From: Dastarcus helophoroides
Lineage: Eukaryota > Arthropoda > Insecta > Coleoptera > Bothrideridae
Reading direction: 5' to 3'
Length of the DNA: 64,000 nucleotides
Assembly (NCBI GenBank): GCA_028583605.1
Contig: CM053325.1
Coordinates: 37,127,435-37,191,434, forward strand
Positions within the stretch are counted from its first letter, which is position 1; every line of letters begins with the position of its first letter. The translations under genes were made by a program, and so were the position numbers. Below the pieces are notes generated by a model. The model was given only the letters and a program-made list of their open reading frames with translations, made no database searches and was not told where the DNA came from. Shown one piece after another: positions 58,310 to 64,000 of this stretch.

Positions 58310-58706
58310 AGTTACAGGTTTCAAAGTCAAAAGCTCTATAATTAATTTTTCCGTTGCTGTTATTTAGATGAAAAACTAAGGTAATGAGCTGCACGTTGGT
58401 TGAAAAATAGAATTTGAGAATGTAATTAAGAGTAATTAAAAATACTTTTAATTATTAGATTTTGGACTTTAAAATATGTATCTTGTGTTTCCTTTGTTAC
58501 AAGGCAAGATTAAAGGTTAAGGACTTCATAGGGGTGGAAAGGACTCCCAGCCAAATAAGTATAAAAGGCTTTTGGTTCTTTTCTTTTTCATCGCTAGCCG
58601 CGATAGTAGAGACATTTACAGTACTTTTAAAGGGCATAACTTTTTTTCTAACTTTCAACTACCTTTGCCAATTCTCCTTTACTGTGAAAAATTCAGTAAA
58701 AGTTAT
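58310..58706 (+). mobile_element. Probable LTR of a Gypsy-type retrotransposon (start uncertain)
   Basis: Inferred from the primer-binding site just downstream. A TATA-like TATAAAAG lies at 58560-58567, a sensible distance upstream. AGTTAC at 58310 is a possible 5' terminus by analogy with gypsy-family LTRs, but no second LTR, gag or pol was found to confirm the ends. The last bases before the binding site are AGTTAT. Confidence 0.4.
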
Positions 58707-58724
58707 TGGCGCCCAATGTGGGGC
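58707..58724 (+). other. tRNA-Lys primer-binding site of an LTR retrotransposon
   Basis: TGGCGCCCAATGTGGGGC is complementary to the 3' end of insect tRNA-Lys(CUU) plus CCA at 17 of 18 positions (one C to T change). Such a site lies at the LTR/internal boundary and primes minus-strand DNA synthesis. An 18-base match of this quality is unlikely by chance. Confidence 0.7.
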
Positions 58725-59421
58725 CTGTGTTCGTCAGCTTGCGTGTTAAATTTTTAATTGGCTTTGGGGTTTTTTAGTTCTTTTGTTTTTTTAAGAGAAA
58801 ATTTGTAAGCTTGGGTATTTATTATATCGCATGATTGACGGTAACTTAGTTGTGAAAACAAAAGACGGTTGGTTCTTGCCCTGTGTTATTATAAAAATCT
58901 TAAACCATCTAAAAGTGTGCAGTGTAAAAAATATTCATTTTTATTGGAATCATTAGGTCGAGTGTTTATTTGGTGCAAGATCGAGGCATAGAATCTGACG
59001 CTGAAATCCTCATTATATGAGTGATGTTCTGTATTAAGAATCAAGTTGAAAGTAACAAATTCAATTAGTAAATTTGCACCTACATGTGTTAGGTAATTTC
59101 ATCAGGTCGATTGTACATATGCAAATAAGTTTTCACAATTATTTCTATACTTGAGAAAATTAACACATCTCTAACATTCATTTATTCGATAAGCCTTTGA
59201 GATAGACGCATACCGCGTTGCTCTCATCACTGCTGTTGGGAGTTAAAAGTCATAAGTCATTTTCTCTCCTTTAATTGTTCCTCCAAGAATTAACGTATGT
59301 ATGTTTTATGTCATTTGATATAAGTTAATACTAGCGGATATCTGGGATATTGCCTTAAGCAGGTTTGACAACATGCGGTTTTAAAATCAAAATATTTCAA
59401 TTTGCAGGAAATACATTCGCT
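58725..59421 (+). other. Possible retrotransposon leader, then unassigned DNA
   Basis: The ~100 bases after the primer-binding site (GTGTTCGTCAGCTTGCGTG and a T-rich run) would be the untranslated leader. No gag or pol motif follows, so the internal region is deleted or was never recovered here. Confidence 0.3.
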
Positions 59422-59830
59422 TCAGATACAATGAATGTGGAAAATATCGCACAACATACAATTTACAGATTTTATTATTTTAAAAAATCGTCTTAAATGT
59501 GATTTTAAGTGACGAGTTCTATTAAGCAACGCACAACTATTATAAAATTTCACATCAGCATAGGAAATGAGATGGGAGTGATCGTGAAGAATGTCATATT
59601 CTGGCAAGTTGACATCTGATCGTGTCAAAGTCGGAATACATTGTCTGCACATTAGCAGTCGTGTCGGTAACAAGTTCCGCGGTACGACACAAACGAACCA
59701 TAAATTGAACATCCATATTTATCAAGTTGAGGCATTTTGAAACCGTATCAGATCTCGACATGAAATCAATCATAATAACGACGCAGAAAACCAATTGTAT
59801 TACTTTCAAGGCTTCAACAACGAATGCATC
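59422..59830 (-). CDS. Unassigned overlapping frames, possible exon
   Basis: Two overlapping minus-strand frames (71 and 96 codons, 59809-59594 and 59712-59422) stand out from the background in normal residue composition. The upstream one has a hydrophobic stretch (IQLVFCVVIMIDF) resembling a membrane segment, followed by Cys- and Thr-containing sequence. No family is recognised and neither frame is supported by clear splice sites. It could be a decayed membrane-protein exon. Confidence 0.2.
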
Positions 59831-61204
59831 TAGTTATCTATAAGAAATTCATTCAGTAAAAACCCTCATTTTTTTGTAAACAATAATGATTAACTTCTGG
59901 GTGTTATTCAGAATTACTTAATAGTGTTAATTATCTCACTGCTTGCATGTTTAATTAGGAATAACCTTAGTGTCGCAAAATACATTTCCTACACAAATCA
60001 ATAATGCAAATTTAATAATTGTGATTCATATCAGTTGCAGTTTTGCGCAAATGTTACATATTAATGCTAACAGTGGGTCTCAACTGGCCTATATGCAGCG
60101 TGAAGTAACTTGCCCTAAATCATATCAAATGAATTTAATCCCTGAACTACTGAATTTACAGAAAACCAGCATCAATTCTAAAATAAAAATCACTGTAATA
60201 AGGGTTCAAATTCTATTTTTAGCTCATCGTGAATGCAAGAATTTGGGTAATCTCCGGCGCATCCACCAAATTTGTCATAACCAAATAAACCAAAATGTGT
60301 CATTTTCAAGGTAAATTTTACGTTAGTCAAAAGTTTATATTTAAAGTTTAAAATCAAAAGATTAGGAAACAATTTAAACATTGCACTCTTAAGTATTTAA
60401 TTTTGATGAAGATTTAAATCAATGTATCTCCCAAATAAATAACTGAAATTTCGATTTTACACACTTAAGTATTTTATGTTTTTACACCATATAATATTTA
60501 CGACTTAGTCAAGATATCATTAATATTAACTATTGCATATTCTAATGGATTAACAGAAACAGGAAAACTAAAAAAGTATTGTTATTTTACCTTTTAAAAA
60601 GAAAGCAAATCTGCCCATAAATTTGCCTTAACAAGGCGATACTGACTCGTCTCAATATCGTAATGAACAATATTTACTATTTCTTAGGTCAATAGCCACT
60701 CATCATGTTAGCAGATAGATACAGAATAAGAAGGACTAGCAAGAGGTAATATCGCCGAACTAACTGACAACAAATTTTTACGTTTTAGGGGCGTACTTGA
60801 CATAAACAGTTCTTGCACTGCTTGTGAAGAGATTACGAAGCACAAAAACCAATTTGGCGTTAAAACACACAACATTTTGTAAAAATTTTTTTTTTTTCAT
60901 TTCAAAATACAACATTCAGCACGAATATTGATTAGGGTGGTCTTTATAATTATTTGTATTTGTATACACGTAAAACTAATATAAAAATAATTGTGCCTCT
61001 TTTACATATTTGTTTTCATGAAATCTAAAAGTAAATTATCTAAAAAGTGTACGAAAATATGAAAAACCGGTCTGACAAAAAGAGAAATATAAAAAAATAA
61101 ATAGCGACACATGAACAAAAATTCATGTTCAGTGTTCAAACAGCAAGATTATAAAGGTTTGGAGCATATTAAAAATTTTCCGGCAGTTAGATTGTTGTTT
61201 ATAA
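59831..61204. other. Intergenic DNA inside the inverted-repeat block
   Basis: A 114-codon plus-strand frame at 59970-60314 has no recognisable domain and no coding-like bias. Nothing else is seen. Confidence 0.3.
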
Positions 61205-61470
61205 AAACTGTCAACGGCGGAATTTGCATATGCTGCTGAGATTACACTGCATAAGCCCATAACAGTTTATAGAACAGATTGTGATGCTTTTTTATTTTCG
61301 ATGAAATAAACAAAGAGCAAAAACCTAACGAAAATGAAATAAATATTGCATACCTAATGGGGGTTTGTGAATTTTTTGATGAGAGAACACTGCGAGGTCC
61401 AAAGATCCGTCACCGAAATTGTTGAAAAAATTAACTTAAAAATTGTAGAAATTACCTGGCATGTTTTTTT
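61205..61470 (-). repeat. Right arm of the ~4.5-kb inverted repeat
   Basis: Inverted counterpart of 57451-57692 with the same blocks in opposite order. It contains GCATACCTAATGGGGG, TTTGATGAGAGAACACTGCG and a CATG junction to a T-run and FB copy 4. Confidence 0.85.
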
Positions 61471-61474
61471 TTTT

Positions 61475-61728
61475 GGTGGAACGGACTGGTCCTTGGTTAT
61501 CTTTTAAAATTAAAATACAAATCTTGTCCCTTAAAATAAAGAAAGATTAAAAAATACAATAAAAATTGCTCTAACTCCTTTCGATAGCCAAGCTATCATC
61601 TTCAGAGAAATAATAACAATATCTCTCTCTGAAAATGATAGCTTGGCTATCGTAACGTGTTAGAGCATCCTCTGTTGTGTTTTTTTAATCTTTCTTGATT
61701 TCAGGGGACAAGACTTGTATTTTAAATT
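61475..61728. mobile_element. Fold-back repeat FB, copy 4
   Basis: The best-preserved tail: GGTGGAACGGACTGGTCC and CTTGGTTATC, then CTTGTCCC, GATTAAAAAATACAA and GCTCTAACTCC. The core is a doubled hairpin, with GATAGCCAAGCTATC and its inverted copy GATAGCTTGGCTATC separated by ATCTTCAGAGA...TCTCTGAAAAT. The second arm runs TTAGAGC, CTGTTGTG, TTAATCTTTC and GGGGACAAGACTTG. No coding capacity. Confidence 0.85.
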
Positions 61729-62870
61729 GGTATATATTTGTATATACAAGGCTTATTATCTTAGCAGAGAAGAATGCTGTCTGGAGCAGGAAATCCAAAA
61801 TTAGTTCTGATAACTACCTGCAGCAATTTTGAATACATAGACGAAAAAATTATTGAATTTTTCTCAAAAATATCAGTAGTTGTCATCAGATGGATAACTG
61901 ACAATTAGTAGATCTGTCAGTGACAATTTTTGGTGTCTGTACTACTTTCAACAAACTGAACAATGAAAACACTAAGAAAAAAAATGTTTGCTTACATATG
62001 AGGATGAGTCAATTTTGGTTGAAACTTAGGCTTTCAAACAAATGATAGCATATTTTTTGAATTATAAAACATTTAAAATATTCAGAATGGCATCTTAATA
62101 TGAAAGATACAGTCAAATGGATTAAAAATATTATTTTACACTGACAATTCCTTAAATTGTAATGAAGTCAGGATGGCATTGGCAACAAACTGGAAAAGCT
62201 AGAATTTTTTTAAGTGGCATCCTTATTTTACTTATCACTATATGAATTCTTCTTTGAAAGTCAAGATAATAGAACAGTTTTAAAAATAAAGCGACAAAAA
62301 ATTGATTAAGAGATAAAGCCAAGAGTGTCAGTGTTTTGTATTATTTTCACCGCACCTCCAAAAATTGCGAATAGCAATTAAGCCTTTAATTGCTTTATAT
62401 TTATACAAATCACCATGTGACACCTTTATCTAGCATAAAGTCCTATTAACATGCAACATAAATCCTGTCAGAAATATGCAAGGAAATAAGAAAAACTCTA
62501 GCTTGATGGAGCACCTTTTTACATTTCCAGCGATAATTATTTTGGCTAACACCTCAAAAAAACCATAAGAAAGTAATAAAAATGATATTTAAAAAAAAAA
62601 TCAAAAAAAGTGGCAAGAAAAACAAAACCAATAATAAGTTAAAGATAAGTCTAATAATAATAATTATTAGTGCCATTACCCTGCTGCATTTTTGTAATAC
62701 TTCGTAATGGGTCTTTCAGCATTTCCTAATCTCGAGAGTCCAACATGCAATTGTAAAAATGCATAACCAACAATCATACTTTTAAACAAATCTCTCACCA
62801 CCTAATTTACTTTTGTAATATCAGAACAATTAACAGAAAGACATAAGTTCAACCAGTGTTTCCTACCTTT
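61729..62870. other. Intergenic DNA, no gene recognised
   Basis: AT-rich, short frames only, no repeat family identified. Confidence 0.35.
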
Positions 62871-64000
62871 TTGCTTTTTTCTAAATTTTTACTAAAAATT
62901 CAACCTGCTTTAGGTAATCTTGACCCTTTTTTATACTATACTATACTATTCGCGTTTTGCTGAAAATGTAATCGATTTTTAAATAAAGGGTTAAAAAAAT
63001 AAAAAGAAAATTGAAAATTTTGAGAACATCTTACTATGGTTCCCACTTTTTCGCAAAATTCGTCTTTTCTTTTTTCAAAATTTCAGCCAAATTTTTACTT
63101 TTTTCTCGGAATTTTCTAGCAATTTGACTACTCTTAAAAATTAATTTTTTTTAATTTGACTTAATTGGAAAATTTTCAGTTATGATTGAAATTATCTTAC
63201 GATTCTTTTCAAATTTTGCTTTTTTTGAAAGTTTTAATTTTTATAATTCGCCTGGATTTTCTTTAAGATTTCAGTTTTCTTTTTAGAAATTTATTCTTTT
63301 TTTAAGTGAGAACCAACCCCAAAGTTTAATGTTTTTGCGATAAATTTGCACCCTAGGAAATTATAGTTTTACTTAAGTTCGACTAGTTTACTCAACATTT
63401 ATTTTCCAAATTCATTTTTTCTTTCAAAGTTATAAAATTTCCAATCTTTAAATTCGTTTTGCTCTCGTTCTTTAATTTTAATTTGTTTTTATCAAAATAA
63501 AAAATTCTACTTTTTTCTCGAACTTTCTTTCGGAATTACGACTTTTTTCTCAATATTCGATTTCTCAATTTATTTTCATATTTCCTAAAAAGTTGACAGT
63601 TTTGTCATGAGTTTTTTAAGATTCATTTTATTTTAAAAAATTACCTTTTTTCCCTAAAATTGGATTTCATTTCGGTTTCTTTTTTAGTTGTCCTTTTCCC
63701 CAAATTTTAATTAATCCTTTAAATTAGCGGTTTATTATCAAAATTTACTTTTCTTCAGGAAATGTCAAAGTTTCTTCTAACATTTTGACTCTTCAAACAA
63801 TTCGATTTTTTTAAAGGTTTCGATTTTTTTGTCAAAACTAATTTTTTTTTCAAAGTCTTATTTTATTCTGAAAATTACCTTTTCTTAAAATCTAGCTTTT
63901 CCTAATAAACTTTGAGCCTATTTAAAGCTCGCTAATATTCTGGAAATTTCAAGTTTATTTTCAAGCATTTTAATAAAACTATGTTTTTCGTAAGGATTGA
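62871..64000. repeat. T-sense A/T quasi-satellite to window end
   Basis: Dense TTTTTTCGAAATTTT-type motifs in the T-rich sense, continuing to the last base. A small TATAC microsatellite (four units) sits at about 62932-62950. Confidence 0.55.

Noticed and set aside
60180..60240. tRNA-like B box (GGGTTCAAATTC)
   Set aside because: No matching A box or cloverleaf arms upstream.

Overview
The window is nuclear DNA of an insect-like animal. It is about 70% A+T, has 55-nt introns, holds one host gene, and carries a dense mix of arthropod-type transposable elements. The order cannot be fixed from the sequence; a beetle or similar insect is plausible, but that is a guess. Nothing looks prokaryotic or viral.

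Layout. 0-1.1 kb: AT-rich spacer. 1.1-1.9 kb: fold-back DNA element cut by a retrotransposon. 1.9-7.9 kb: R1-clade non-LTR retrotransposon remnants, two head-to-tail on the minus strand and a third fragment head-to-head on the plus strand. 8.07-9.33 kb: a second, related fold-back element with terminal repeats of about 450 bp and TA flanks. 9.76-12.43 kb: the only convincing host gene, a four-exon Src-like tyrosine kinase (SH3-SH2-kinase, 584 aa as modelled). 12.6-28.4 kb: gene-poor DNA dominated by a degenerate A/T quasi-satellite, with a Tc1 fragment and a 185-bp tandem duplication. 28.5-30.3 kb: a mariner/Tc1-superfamily element with TIRs of about 300 bp. 34.0-34.7 kb: a hAT deletion derivative with a BED-finger relic. 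38.7-39.6 kb: a Penelope-like reverse transcriptase remnant. 43.3-44.3 kb: a 5'-truncated CR1/Jockey-type LINE. 46.5-47.1 kb: a doubtful piggyBac-like remnant. 48.0-49.8 kb: a second copy of the 28.5-kb mariner family, nested inside another element's terminal repeats. 51.6-56.4 kb: a decayed LOA/R1-type LINE with ORF1, endonuclease, RT and RNase H. 57.2-61.7 kb: a block bracketed by inverted repeats of about 500 bp, holding an LTR-retrotransposon relic with a recognisable tRNA-Lys primer-binding site. A fold-back family recurs at 42.9, 45.9, 57.2 and 61.5 kb.

The kinase has intact catalytic residues but departs from canonical Src. Its N terminus is cysteine-rich with no Gly2, the SH3 lacks the ALYDY motif, and the protein stops just after the kinase fold with no clear Src-type inhibitory tail. 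The exon junctions were chosen by splice consensus plus frame continuity and are phase-compatible.

Between elements, roughly a third of the window is degenerate A/T sequence built on a motif like GTCAAAATTTTGAAAAA. Individual blocks are consistently in one orientation and flip at boundaries. No tRNA, rRNA, CRISPR or operon structures were recognised. No searches could be run, so all family names rest on motif recognition.
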